From: Arcuatula senhousia
Taxonomy: Eukaryota; Mollusca; Bivalvia; Mytilida; Mytilidae
Assembly (NCBI GenBank): GCA_963971305.1
Contig: OZ020308.1
Coordinates: 17,703,092-17,767,091 of the forward strand
Direction of reading: 5' to 3'
Length of the DNA stretch: 64,000 nucleotides
Positions 38,901-53,900 of this stretch are shown piece by piece (the first letter of the stretch is position 1; each line of letters opens with the position of its first letter). The notes beneath the pieces were generated by a model. That model saw only the letters and a program-made list of their open reading frames with translations, made no database searches and was not told the DNA's origin. Position numbers and translations under genes: made by a program.

Positions 38901-41900
38901 TACCTGGTGGGCTTCCTCTGGCAAAATGTTAACGATAGATTCATCAGTGGCATTTGTACATAGGTTCATACATGTTTCTCCTATCAAAGGAACTTTTCTT
39001 AAATTCTCTTTCAGTAGCCATGGTTTACCGTTCAAGCAAGCTATACTTTCTCTAGTTTTCGCATGTTTAAGTGATACATTGTGTATGTTTGGTGGACTTC
39101 GATCAAATGTTATTCCATCAGAACAAACTATTTTTGAAGGACTCATTGCATGGTTGTATGCTATGATAGATACAAAGTATAATCCTTCCCCATTTGGAAA
39201 TTTCATTGTTATAGAATCGTGTACAGTGCTTTCGACAGATGTATATTTATAATTTACTTTGTTAAAACTAGTGTTCGTTAAGCACTGGTTACTTAAAGCC
39301 ACTCTATAGACTTTTATACCACTTTCATGGTCGATAAAATCGTGCCAGTGAATAGTTATTTCTTCATTCTTTGTATAGTCTATATCCGGGCTTCCCACGG
39401 GACCCTCGTATAAAACACCAGCTTCTGGTGGCGAATCATCAACAAGAATGTCCATATGTTCAATGGTTTCCAGAAGAGCATTATTCAAAACTTTGATTTT
39501 AAAGAAATACCTTCGATTATGGTCGCCTTGATGTTTATTTTCATTTGCCAGTTTTCTTAGATTGGCATTGAATATCATTTCAGCACACTCCCCGATTTTC
39601 GGACAGTAAACAGCTCCTGTTGTGTTGTTTGTATCATTCTGAAAAAAAAGAAACGCGACTTTTAAATGCACTGTAATTGTTTAAAATATGTTATATGAAA
39701 AAAAAAACACTAGGAGACATCATTTTTCCAATCTTATATTCCTTACAAGGTACAAAAAATAAAACATATAGAGCAACACTTTACTACCATTAGTAACTCT
39801 TAATCTGAAATAAACTTACTGATGTTACAACACCTAGAGCTTCCTCAATAAGTGTTGTCTTGTTTACATCAATACCAAAAGACCACTTAACTTCTTTAAC
39901 ACCACTGTGTTGATCGAAAGCTTTGAATTGTATGAACATTTTAGACAGGTCTGTTGTGTGGTGTACGTAGAGTTCTTTATGTCCATCCCTGACTAACCAA
40001 ATGTCGGTTATTTCTGGTCCTGAATGGTCAATAAATATCTCTGTACTATCATTCAAGGTATGGTTCATTATATCTTTTGCCTGAATATTAAGTTTAAATA
40101 CATCACCATCAGTCATCTTTGGGAGACGGCAAAGTGTTTCTGATGTAAAGTTGCCCACTTTGCCCGAAGCGACTAAGTTATCGTTCTTGGTCAGTAAGAA
40201 GTGATAGCCAATAACACCATTTATGTTCTCAGTACCATTTATAGGTAAGATACCAGACACCTGGTCATAATGTCCAGTAATACCAGCATACGTGTCTGCT
40301 TTGATTGGTCGCATTTGATTATTCTTTATATACTCATTGTTATAGAATCTGTCATTCCATTGATAGCATATCTTTCCATGATTTATCTGCCATTTATGCC
40401 CTGTTTTAGCGGATGAAGTGTTAACCCATAAAGGTTTGTTTTTGTTGATTTGAATTGATGAGGTGTTGTCAAAGAGAACAAACCGCCGAGCATGTTTTGC
40501 ATTATTTGCTACATCTTTCGTCTCTAGTAGTATCGCATAAAGCATGGTCTTAGTGGTAGGAAGATTTATGTCAAAGGAGTTTACTGTAGTGTTCCCTTTG
40601 TACACTTTACCCGTGGAGGATCTATGTCTCATCAGAAGCAATGGCGAAGATTCTATCACTTCAAAGATACTTATTTCAAACTGTTCTATACCAGACGTTA
40701 ATGAAGCTGAACCACCGATCGGAACTGGATCTATCCATCCATTTATTTTTACATGTATCTTGCCTGATGACGTCAGCCTTGTCGACAGGACCATTGGTTC
40801 ATCTTTACATTTCCCCGCCTCCGAACAATGAATGGGTGGCTCTATGTCGTAGATGTAACACAAAGTTTTCACGGATTCTGTCTTGTCATATGTAATTTTT
40901 GACTCTCTGTGGTTTTCTAGATTTTTTGATACAAAGTATCCGCCACCTTTAACTTTAAGAGTCAGACAAAGCCTGAAATGTAAAAAAGGTAATTTTAACT
41001 ATTGAAAACGTACAGCGTTAATAAACAAAATCATGAAATTGAGTTATTTCTTTGATAAAAAAAACAATATCAGATAATTTCTTAAATATAATCTATAATA
41101 TTATTTCTTCCATAATTCACTTATTTTCTCTTAAATATCGATACATGTGCCCCCATTGTTACATTTTTTCTTATCATATCTTTACCTTTCGCCATCTTTC
41201 ATTAGTTCATCGTTCGTTACGTTGACGATTTCATTGAAATCTGTAACAGGATTGGTGGCTGAAGGGTCGGTTTTTACTGTTATTGTCTTTAAATACCTAC
41301 GCACTCCTAAACAGTAAAGGAAAATTTATTTTACTGATTTGAATAGACCCTGTCACAGTTATTGCAGCCATATTGAATAGGGGCAAAAAATTGGGAAAAT
41401 GTCATAAAAACAGCTCTATTGCTTAGCAACACACAAGGGTCTATTGGACTATTTCAAGTTCATTTGGCAATTGTTAGAACTGACGTCTTGACGTGCTAAT
41501 TCAACATGAAATGTTCTTCACTGTAATTCAACCACCTTTCATTTTTAATATATGTAATCCAACAAACACGTTTAACAGCATTTTGTATTGAAAATTTCTT
41601 TTTTAAGATATGTTATACGCCAGAAAGTCTCATCGCAAAAAAAAAGTTATGGTGTATAGTAGACAGATTTCCTATAATTGGATCTAGCCTAACAGAGAAA
41701 ATGATTATGCTTGTACTTTATTAAGTCAAACAAGTGGTAGAGAGATTCATTTCTTACTCGCTTCGACCATGTTTACCTGTAACTGGGTGATTGTACAAAT
41801 CAATTTTAACATCAGTTACACCAAACAGTTCTCTGATAACAAACTTTGGTCTTGGTCGACTGTCTATTGTTACATTAAACACAGCTGCTAGGTCAGCACT

Positions 41901-44900
41901 GAAATGACCAACTTGAAACCTTCCATAGAAATCTTTCTGTAGAGAGCACAACGAACTTCCTACGTGAGATAATGCTTCTGTTCCATTTGGCGATATCGCT
42001 CTTATTTGGCAGCTTTCAATGTCTGGTTTAAAGGTGGCTAAAACATATTTATTTTAAATACACAAGTGTGGACTCTAATGCATATTGCCTAGCAAGCTGC
42101 TATGGACACATAAAGCAAAGGTCTGCTTTAGTAACATAAAAAAGACTTTATCATTTCTAGGTCCTGCTAAGGTTTATTGTATTGTTGAATTCTATATGTA
42201 GCCTTTGCTGTACACATACTATAAAATTGATCTAAAATTAGGCCATTTTAAGATAAACATGTTGATGAATCTAAGTCATGTAAGTGTTTATCCTAAACAT
42301 TATTTGTTTTTAGATCCAGTATGAGCATTGTACATGTAGGTTTATAATCTCCTATTTAGTTTAAAATAACTGCATCAAAGTTTGGTTATGTTAGTGGAGG
42401 AAATAGGAAACTATTGCAGATAGAGAAAAGCTGTTGCTTGCTTAAACCTGCTACAAAAGTCTATATTGGATCGAAGATGTCACAGTCTGTTGTTTATATA
42501 TACTTATAAATCAGCTTAATGTTAAAGTTTAAAAAGGTTTCAATCTTCAAATTATTCTGAGAACAAAAGCTACCAACGGGATTCTGGGAATACCGAAGAC
42601 GAAAATCAAACATATATATTTTTTGCCTAGAAATATTTACAATTTTCTTTTTATAATAATATTATTTTCAACATTTAGTTGCATTCCACGCATGCGAAGA
42701 TCGTACATTGTTATTTTGACTTTTTTCTAAGTATGACCAAAAAGGAAACTGGACTCATCTTTTAAATTGTATTTTTAGTCTTGGGCCAATGCAAGACGGC
42801 GAGCAGTGACTTATGGTCATGCTGAAGACTGCTGGCTCTTTTCCATAGTGATTTTTTAAATTCCCGTTTCTTTAAGTTGTTTGTGTCGCGTACAATTATT
42901 CCACATCTATTTATCGTCTACTTTAATGGTTATCATTTGTCAGATCAGCCTATGATTTTGAAGTATATAATATTATATGAAATAAGTTTAAACCCAATGT
43001 AGATCTCTTTATGAAAATTTGCAATGTACATGCATGTATGCCTTAAATTTTTTTACGTCTAATAGCAATAGATTATATTATAACTCGAACAGGGCCAAAT
43101 CCAGAAATTTTTGAAAGGGGTTGGTCCACATAAAGTCCGCTGTGGACGAAGGACGAAAGGGGGGTGGTTCCAGACAAATTTTGCAGAAAACCTACACGTT
43201 ACTTGCGAAATTTTTGGCGGAAAGGAAGAAAATTCCAACCTCGGATCCCCCCGGATCCGCCACTGCTCATATATTTTTGATTGTCATATATTCAAAGATT
43301 GTCCCTCCCTTTATGATAGAGACTAAAGAAAACTTATACAGGAACGTACGTTGCAATCCATGTTCCGCACACAGGGGCTTGGATTCTGGTCATTTATATT
43401 GACTTTAAAAAAATCGACCCCCTACTCTATAATCCATGCCCCTGGGGTTCCGCACAGTTAAAATTATTTTCTGACATGTTTGTAGTTGTGGCGATTTAAT
43501 TTGGTCTCTGTGTGGTGAATCGACAAAATTATCAAGAAATGATAACATTTTCGAACAACCAATAACTTGTGACAAATAAATTTATTTTTTCGGATCCCGC
43601 AATAGCTTTGTGAGAAATAGATAAAATTATTTATCCTTATTAAAATGACCTAGATCAAGACAGACGAATGACCCAATGTGGCTATTTTGTCATTTTCTAA
43701 AAATCAATGAAATGCTTGTATTGTGTGTGTCTGATTGACCTATTTTGCATTAGCATTATTTCTGTCTGTGATAATAAACTTTACTCAATGAATTAACATT
43801 TTGCAGTCAAAAATTTATAAGAAAGTACGCTTAAACATGTGCACAACTTGATAAAGTGAATACGCCATGTACGCTACATGATCTAGTCGAATCGCATTGT
43901 TGCTTTAAAACACCGCCACATAAAAGCATGAAAAACGAAGATGCTGTGTACAACTTTTTTGCAAGATTTAACTTATTTTTGGTGTCCGAACAGTATTTTT
44001 GTCCTTTAAAACTTTATTCAATTAAGTAAATTTTCGCAATCCAAAATCAAATACCCATTACGCTAAAGCTACGGAAGATATGCTAAACTGACTAAAATAT
44101 AATCCGAAGCGGAACACATAATCTACTGGTCGCGGCCATATTGTTTTGATGGTTTTAATTGATTGATTGTTGGTTGCTTAGTGTCCCGTCGGCGATATTT
44201 CAGCCATAATCGGGACATCAACATGTTATTGTCTTGATGGAAATCCGAAGATTGAGAATCCGAATATAGCCACCGAGTGAAAAGTGAAAGTATGTACATT
44301 GCAAAGAGCTTTTGTAAATATAGAAACGACGGAAACAAACGACCTAATCTCAGTATCCCAGAATGTTTTTTTTTTATAATAAGTAGTAAAAAGAATAACT
44401 TTTACCAAGCTCATTTATTCAACAACATTAAGAACAACAGTATTAAAGAAACCAATCTTACTTTAGAAAATATGGGAGAAGTTGTGTTTAATCTGCAATA
44501 CTGTAGGTTTGTTGTAATCTTCAAGCACTTACGTTGGCACTTTGCAACAGTTTCACTTTTAACAGACCGGAACCCCGGCATACAGCTACAACGGGAGGAG
44601 AGATCACCGTCACAAGTACCTGGCCAACACCATCTGTTTCTCGAGGAACATTGATCTACAACACATAGGATTATGAAAATTTTATAAAACAAAATTCCTT
44701 GAATTATTTGTCTTGAAAAGATAGGGTAATAAAAATAAAATTTAAGTTTAAAAAATGCCTTTTCCAATTCAATAGTTCTATATTTAAAGGGTAGTTACCT
44801 GCACAAAATTTAAATAATTAAAATATCCTGGCAGGGTTCAATATGCATATGGTGTACTTGTTAAATACAATAATTTCAGGCGAGTTTGGCGAAAGCAATG

Positions 44901-47900
44901 GTTTATGATGAGTTTCAGGAAAGGGTTACAACTCCAGCAACATTTTAAGGATCAAAATCTAACATGTTACATTCTCAATTGCATCTCGTGTACCAACTAC
45001 ATACTAATAGTTCAGCAGTTTCGGAGGAATCAATTACAAACAAAAATGGAGAAGGGTTTTCAGAGGAGTTAGGGAAAAACTGTGCGACTGATATGACAGA
45101 CCGACAAAATCATTATACATGTATTAGAATATATGTGTTCTTGCTAACGTATTCGACCTAATTTGTTAATTATATCATAAACCTGCATCCATAATATATA
45201 TTTTGGTTAAACTGACTCCAAAGTATACTTTGCTGAATAAGTTTGGTTAAATGCATATTCACATTATACCAAATTTGATATGTTTGGTTAATATGTAACC
45301 TTACGATGGAGAGGTTCTATTAAATGCATAGTCACGCTAATCTTTGATGAATGTGTTTAATAAAACGCAAGATCGCTATCTTTGATGAATTGGTTTGGTT
45401 AATTGCATTGTCACGCTGTTCTTTAATGATTGATTTTGGTTAATTGTATAGTAATGCTATTCTTTGATGAAAGTATTTGGTTATATGCATGTCACGCTTT
45501 TTTTATGACTCAGTTTAGTTAAATGCATAGTCACGCTTTATACACCGATGAAAATGTGCAGTGAAATGCAAGGTCACGCTTGCAATAAAGAATATATGTG
45601 TTAATTCAAACAATAATGTATAAAAATTAAAGTACTTAGCATTCCAAAAGTAATTATCTATGCGCATACATTGAATCACGGGGGGCGGGGGTTACAGATG
45701 TGCTGCCCAGAAATATTATATCCACCCCAGTCATATTTACACCTGCTTGAAAAGACACCCTTTCATATATTTTAATGCATTTAAATAAATGAATTTGCCT
45801 AACTTGACATGTTCTTTCAAAATCAAAGTTTGATGAATCAATGGTAAAAGTTACCAAATGCATGTAGAGTTAGGGTCACAAGGAGGCAAACCGTGGATAT
45901 GGAGTCACTCTTTTTCTATACTGATATATGACATAAGTGAAATGTACACCTTATCATACATACAACAAATGAAATTATTTCCATCCTGTTCACATATCGA
46001 ACTCCACAAAAAGGAGACCCACATATGTACCTACCTTTATAATGGAAGTTACCCCCACATCACATCCCGCACATTGAATATAATTAAAAAAATATTCTTG
46101 TTTTATAAGATATTGTTTTACCTTCACATCTTCTGTTCACCAGTTTGTAATACAGATTTTCATCGACACATTTAATGCACCAAAAATCACTGGAGGATTT
46201 ACAGTCTACAGTGTCACAATTTGGCATCTTCGGTCGAAGGTAGTTACAATCTATAAATAAAGAAAAAAACATATGTTTTTTTACAAAATTTATCATGTTA
46301 ATAGGATTAAAGATTATCATACTCGGAAATCCAGTGGTTCTTCTCTCGCTTACTCTTTTATCACCCCTGGGTCATTTCGTAAATTTACTTCGTTTTTGCG
46401 TTCTTGATCTTATAGAAACATATATTACAGCCTTTTCAATCGACAATGTAACACCTGACTTTGTTAACTCAATATGTAACTTGGCTAGTAAGGTAGATGA
46501 AGCGGGTGACCAGAAAACATAGCTATCCGATAAAATAACAGGAAAGGGACTAAGGTATGGCTTTATCTGTAAATAATTGCATTATACACTATGTAGTATA
46601 TTTTAAGTACATGTTATTAAACTTTAAAAGTGAATAAATGCATGGAGGCACTTTTAATCTTCCATCATGATTTACAACAACTATATAATAAATTCTTGTA
46701 CAGGCATGTATTACATGGAGAAAAAAGTAACCAAATTTTTCACTGCAACACACCTAGAAGATGGGGTGACAAGTCTAAGGTTGTCATGTATATACTGCAA
46801 CTAACTAAATAAGACATACTTTTGTTTAGCTTTCTGATGTTTATCAAGTTTTATACTTGAGAAAATAATGTACTTGTAAATATTCACATCGGTTAAGAAA
46901 AGAAAGCAAAGCGAACAGACGAAAATAACAAAAAAAGGCAATCGAATCAATTCAAATTCTAAATTTTTAATCCATGTTTAGTAAGTGAGCAAAATATGAT
47001 CAAGACTTTTTACAGGTAAATTTTACCAAAAGCAACTTTACTTTGAGTAGTTGGCACTGTTTATTGGTCATCCCAGTAAACACTAATGCTTCACCTACCT
47101 TTCTGGCAATGTCACCTATTGAATTAGCTAAGCCAGAGGCTAATTAAAACGGCTGTAAATCGCATTAGAAAACAAAACTGCGACCAATCAGGAGGCCACC
47201 CAGAGTCATGTTTTAAAACTTTCAGTAAATAGGTATACATGGTATAGTAGTAATTGTGTTATCAGTATACTTTCTATTCCACCATACATATCTGGTATAC
47301 CCTCTTCACATAAACGAGATTTCCTTACGAGTTCTCTACGAGTTAACAACTCTTATCCGATTGCAAACTACTCAAAATTAACTCTCATTTACTAGTGATT
47401 AAACAAGTTATACAAATTCATGTGAAACTGACTGACCTCATGAAAGTTAAAGTCAAAAATCCTCGTAAGACTTATGCGAAATGAAAAAAAAAACAAGATT
47501 GTCATAATTTAACTTGTAAACACAAGAACTAGTGTGGTGATCAAAAATGATTCGTGTTTTCTCGTAACTAACTCGGGAAGACCAAACACAGTATTTTGTA
47601 AAAAACTTCAAAATAAAATTGTATCTTCGCTGGACGGAAGTGCTAAAAATTTCCGCACATACAAAGAAAATGTGAAAGCTCTTAAAAAGGTTGGAAGAAA
47701 ATATCGTAAGAACTCGTAAAACTATAAATTTAAAAGATCGTAACAATTCGTAAGAGAATATCGAATATGTGAAGGGGTATTAGATAAAACTACACTCAAT
47801 ATATCAAAAGGCTGTGGCATGAAATTGCCCCTAAAACTGTTAAGGGAAATTTTGTAGTATTCATTGCAGGACGGAATAAAATCACTTTTCACCATAAAGT

Positions 47901-50900
47901 ACTTAAGTAAAAGATGCGTGCCAAGTTCATACGGCTGTTAATAATAAATATCCTGGAAAAGTGTGACGAAAATGTTCTTTGGATGTCAATAGACGACGGA
48001 CGCCGGGAGCCAAAGTGATTCCTTTGTGTTGCTTTGCAGTTCAATACGACTTACTGAAACTGCCTCTAATAAAAGCCCATCTGTATATATTACTATGAAT
48101 TAACTATATTGAGTCAGGACCTGTTTTGGCCTTGAATGCCTACTGTAATGACACAACCTTCAGAACTGATCCGGCCAGAACTCATACAATTATTTATTCA
48201 TTTATTTATATATTTTTAAAAATGGGTTTCACCCCAGAGCCCAGCATGATGGGAAGGGCACAAGAACATTTTTTTGGTTACAACTCTTCACGAAAAATAC
48301 AATTAAAATGTTCCGAGCATGGACTCGGCTTTTCTATTCTCTCTTGATACATTGTGTTCTTGTTTGAACGTTGATGATTGATCTACTGCTCGTTTCATTT
48401 TTCCTTGATATGTAAAATATAATATGTTGGATGATTGTTATATTTATTGTTTATAATAAATGGATAAGGTTGAAAATAGCAGTTATGACGAAACTTCAAT
48501 TTGATACCCACATTGTGAAAGGTATCAGTGTTAAAACAAATTAGTGACAAGGAAATTATTGTGATAAAATGATATACAATGTACCACCATCAGCTGGTGA
48601 TATTGAATACATTGTACAATACATAGATAATCTAAAAATTACGAAGCTCACCTTTTAAATACAAAAAATGTTAGCGATCGTATAATGTTATGGCGATGTT
48701 GTCGTTGTTGTTGTTGTGGTCGTCGTCTGTGGACATTTGGTTTCTTGCGATAACTTGAGTAAATATTGACCGATTGTTATAAAATTTTGATATGGTGTTA
48801 CCATAAAAGGAAGGTTGGTATTGAATTTTGGGTTAGTGGCCCCTACAGTTTTAGAAAACAATGGCCAAAAGGGGCTAAAACGGGTGTATTGACAAAACTG
48901 TGGTGGAATGTTAATTGTTCATTCGATTTATAAAAATGTTTTTTTTTAATTGAATTTCTCATTAAGTTCTGTCAAGTAAATGTGTCATTGGTTTTGATAT
49001 ATATTGTAACGTTGCCATAGGAGGCCATAAATTGGCCACACCAATTAAATCAACTTTTTAATTTTTGGTTTGATAATTTCAAAAAAAAACCTTTTCATTG
49101 GAATCCTTGTGAAAATCTCTGCCTGTTTTATTCAATAAGATTTACAATATCTCTTACCGTTTTCGAGAAATTAGGGGTCAAAGGGCCAAAAACGTCAATT
49201 ATTAATATATACATTAGATTTTTTCTAGCAGATTTTAAGCTAATTTTTTCGCCCCTACCCGCCTCTCCCTTTTTCCTGTGGTCTTAAAAATTACTGTTCC
49301 AACCCCAATTTTATTTATCATTATCATTTCATATTCATTTTATCATCGGTTTCATGTTCATCGCCTTTGAATAACCTATACATAGTTGCAAGGGCGTAAA
49401 ACACCATCCAACCCACTCACTTTGTAAATATATATGTAAAATATGCATTTTATAGTCCGTCACAGAATGCATGTGTAACAAAGCTTTGTAAGTCCACCAT
49501 GGGCTACATTGTACATGTGACCAAAGCAATAGACAATCCACATTGGGCCTCAAACGTACAGAGTTACTCTTCCGCGCGGAGCACATGAGTTCACTCATGT
49601 TTCGACTGGAGTTCGCGTTGTTGATGGATATTCAGTTATTTTGTGTTTCCATGTTTTACATGTTGCCTGTTTTTGTCCCGTTTTTGTTGGTGTTAACTGG
49701 TTTTATCTCTGCCCTTTCGGACTTTTAACATCCGGATACCCCATTGGTGCCTCTGCTTCTTTCAACTTGTGGTCGTATCCTGCTGCGCTCGGTTGAGCTT
49801 TTTATTACGCAGTATTGTCGATTAACGGGACTTACAAAATGAAAGTGGCCATCCATGCAGTAAAACAGTCACAGCCAGCTTCCGAAAGCATGCATTGTGC
49901 TAACTAAAGCATCATATGGTGCATCTACCATATCAGTATGTTCACTGTGACACTTGTCTGTAAGCGGTCAAGGACTTAAACTATTCTTCTATAAGTGGCC
50001 ATCCATGCAGAAAATATAGATCACAGTCAGCATCCGGAACTTGCATTGTCATTAGCATTAATAGATGCACCTACCATACCAATATAGTTCACAAAGTAGC
50101 TCTTAAGGATTGGGCTTGAATCATATGTAGTCTATTTTCAATCCAGGGGCCAATTGAAAGACAGCGAGCAGCGACCGCTGGTCACATTGAAGGGCCTGTT
50201 GTTTTCCATTGTGGATGTTTTATAAATTTACGTTTATATTGTACGTTGTGTCGCGCGCGTACACTTATTCCACATCTCATTTTCTTCTATCTTGTCAGTA
50301 AGCGAGAATGGACTTTACGTAACCATTCCACTGTTAGTGATCATCCATTCGTAAAATAAAGGTCACAGCCAGCATGCGAAGCATGCATTGTGCTTCACAT
50401 CACTATGTGCACCTACCATTCCAATATGGCAGATGTGACACTTGTCATCTTTCTGCATGTGGGTACCGACGCCGACGCTCGGGTAATCATATAAGCCTTC
50501 ACCCCTCGCTTTCTACAAAATTAAAGAATTTTCTATCTAGTATTTGGAAATACAGATCGTTGGAAAAACTATCATACCTGGTAGCATAAATTTCCAGCTC
50601 CCCGATGAACCAAAAGCAGTATATACGGCACCATCTCTTATTGGTATCAATCCTGTGGCAGGACTATAAGACAGGAATACATTTCTGTTTTCTTCATGTC
50701 CTTCGCCAACTTTCAAAGTGTTATACTTCCAACTTATCCAAAATACTTTGTAGATGTGACAGTCGACTATCTTATAAGGGTGTTTTTTCTTGGCTACTTC
50801 ATGTCCCTGTTTGCTTGTCCGAATCACCGATGTTTTTCCGCCCCATCCGCCAATAACTATCTCGTATAGTTGATAATTCTCTGAATGACCGTTTATTAAG

Positions 50901-53900
50901 GCAAAATGGACATCATGACATGCTTGGACTTGAAAATGTATGACATTGTCAGTTAATTGAATTCCCATTGAAGAGAGAATATTGTAAGTTTGTTTATTTG
51001 GAGTTTGGAACCGTATTTCTTTACCTAAAAAATATATAAAAAACAATCCTTATATGAATAGAATCGATGAAAACAAAACAAGACTAAAAATTCAACCAAT
51101 GAACTTTTTATTGAAGAGCTGGTGTAAAACGATTAGACAAAAGGTGGCAGAAGCAGTGGTTTTGACTCTCGAGATAAAAAGGACCAAAAGGATACTTAAA
51201 ATGCCTTTATCATGAGATATCAGACAGCGAGCAAAGTTACAAACGTAATTTCTTAGAAATAAAATTAGATTCTTTTGCATGCATATTTAGAACGATTGGT
51301 CTTTCTTTTGATGGGTCTGTTTTGTTCATCTAACGTGGAATATGTGCAATTATTTATTTATCATTTATCCTTTAAAATGGTACATTTTGAGTCTTCTTTT
51401 TTAGGCAGAGCCTTATAGAGTCATATAGCTATCTGATTTTCGCGGGTTTTTTTTCGTCTAGACATGGTAAATCGGTCAGCCAATATTCCTACCACAGGAT
51501 CTATTCAACATTAATCGTGTATTTTCATTGTTTCAATGTATTTTAAATTGTATACAGATTGTCTATAAGAAGAGGTACATCTTTATACCCCAAAATGAAT
51601 GCATCATAAATGTGCACTACATATCGTATATCAATACACGTTAATGTTTACTTAAGCATTGTTTACCTTTGACCTTTGATCAAGTGGGCGGAGCTTAATT
51701 ACAGATTTCTTTACAAATGTGCAAGGATGCGGAGCAAACAAAGAAAATTGATGTGATATGTTTTAAGTTTATGATACACAGATCATTCTTTATTTTAGTG
51801 CTTAGATTTAGCTCTGCCTTTTAACGCTTTAGCGCTTTGATTACATAATCTGCGACACCAAACATCTGGTTGTTTTTTACTCGGAAGTCTTCGAGTCTTG
51901 TCGGAGAAAAGATGAATGGAAGAGGGCGCGCCAAACTGTTACAACTCGTTGTCACCTCGCTAACTCTCGTAGAAATGGAATATAGGTCAAAATAGGACCA
52001 GATTAGAAAAAGCGATGGCCTCACTCATTACTACAAATTAATGATATTCAATTAACCTTCCGCGATAAGAAATTTTTCGATGGATAGTTATAGATTATTT
52101 CCTAATGTACGTTTCTATAACATATTAACATACCATTGCATTAAATATCTTATAATTGAGCATTAAAATATCGTAATATTAATCAAATGTGGGTGGGTAA
52201 AATAATTTCCGCGTGTGCGGAATATATCGTGTTTATAAATAATTTTGTTTCGGACTAGTTTTACTGTGTATTTACATATTCATGTTTCCGAAACGATGAT
52301 GATACCAACCAATCGGCAACGAAGATAATAAACTTCGTCATGAATATTTAATGCCTAAGGCCAATCGGGCCAATAAAATCATCGCTTCTATAACGTTAAC
52401 ATGTGCTTTTTATCGTTATAAATGTAAACAATCAAAATGGAGTGTTACGACTTCGAATTTGTTAGGCGTGAAAGAAATGAGACCTTTTCGCGAAACACGA
52501 TTAACAATTTGGCACGTTCAATTTGGTGAACGGAAAGGATGATTATCTTTCGATATATACAGGTGGTGAGAGAAGTAATAATTCAGAATGCCTTTTTAAT
52601 ACGTATTGGGTACGGGAATGGTTTCCCGAATCTCGGGTACCAAACAAATTTACATGTGCATTGTACTGTTACTCAAAAACTGAAAGAAATAAAATGTTAC
52701 AAAAATAAAAGCATAATAAATTGTTGATATACATTATGTACAAGACTCGCTTATTCGCGAGCCGGCTCGAGAGGGTTTTAATGGGGTCCCTTTGAACGTA
52801 TGTAATGGAGCAGCCGCCTTAAATGTAGTGTAAGATCAGGCATAAGATGTATTTTAACCAAGTGCATGTACATGTATATACAAAGAAATTGTTGTATAAA
52901 ATCCGAAATTTTTAGTTAATGTATATCATGCATGCCTTGTGCATTTCAATTCTTCCCGTAGGTTATACATAAGGTATATATTCTATCGCGGGCTCTGACT
53001 CAAAAGTAAGTAATCACTGACTCACCCACCCACTTTTCTAGATAATATACAACAACTTAAAAATATGCTTGCATTAATGGGGACCTGGCAAGGGGAGGCA
53101 CGGTACAACTCATCATGCTTAAGCCAGTTAAGCTTTATACCAAATTTAAAATAAATCCCTTTAGTAGAAGCCGAGAAATCTGTTAGGGACATTGTCTATT
53201 TTTGGTACTTAAAAAGTCTTAACTCGGCTCTAAAAACAGGATGTAGATGCGTAACTTACCTAGAAAGGGAAGACACGGTACAACGCATCATGCTAAAGCT
53301 GTTTACTGAATTTGAAATCAATCCCTTCAGTTGAAGCCGAGAAATCTGTTACGAAAGTTTGTTACGGACGGGCAAACAGATGGATAATGTGATTGCAATA
53401 CAGCTCCCTCTCTTACGAGTATGGGAAAAGTATTATATTTGGTCCAACAATAACTTTGGTTCTGGTTGGTCAATTGTTATGATATGTCTTACTATTACAC
53501 CATAGATGGGATTGATTATGGGGTCCCCCTTTTTCAAATAAGAAATTAATGGCCATTAAATGGGCAAAAATGTTCCATTTTATTCCTGGTCCGATTTTTT
53601 TTTTTTGCAATTTAAGTCTTATCAAGAAGTGGATGCAAATTGAAATATTTATGATTGCACTCCCATATTTTCCGTTACTAAATTAGGGACAACAAGGGGG
53701 AAAAGTGAAAGCAGCGAGTATTTTTGAAGCAGCAATTGTTTGGGGTCTGCTTTTGCAAAAAAAGTGTTGAATTCCTTGTAAAAAGTGGGTGGAAAGTTCA
53801 CCAAAGGTGGCATGTGTTAAAACAACTTTATCAGTCTACCTTGGCATAATTTGCCTCAAACATACAACTCTCATGCAACATGTTGCGTTCATATCACGCT

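Noticed and set aside
38479..39252. Plus-strand frames opposite gene B exons
   Set aside because: They are antisense shadows of well supported gene B coding exons; the same holds at 34323-34697 and 40544-40895.
51821..52024. Minus-strand 67-codon frame as first exon of gene B
   Set aside because: No good donor in the required phase and no convincing signal peptide; the open frame may follow only from the higher GC of the patch.
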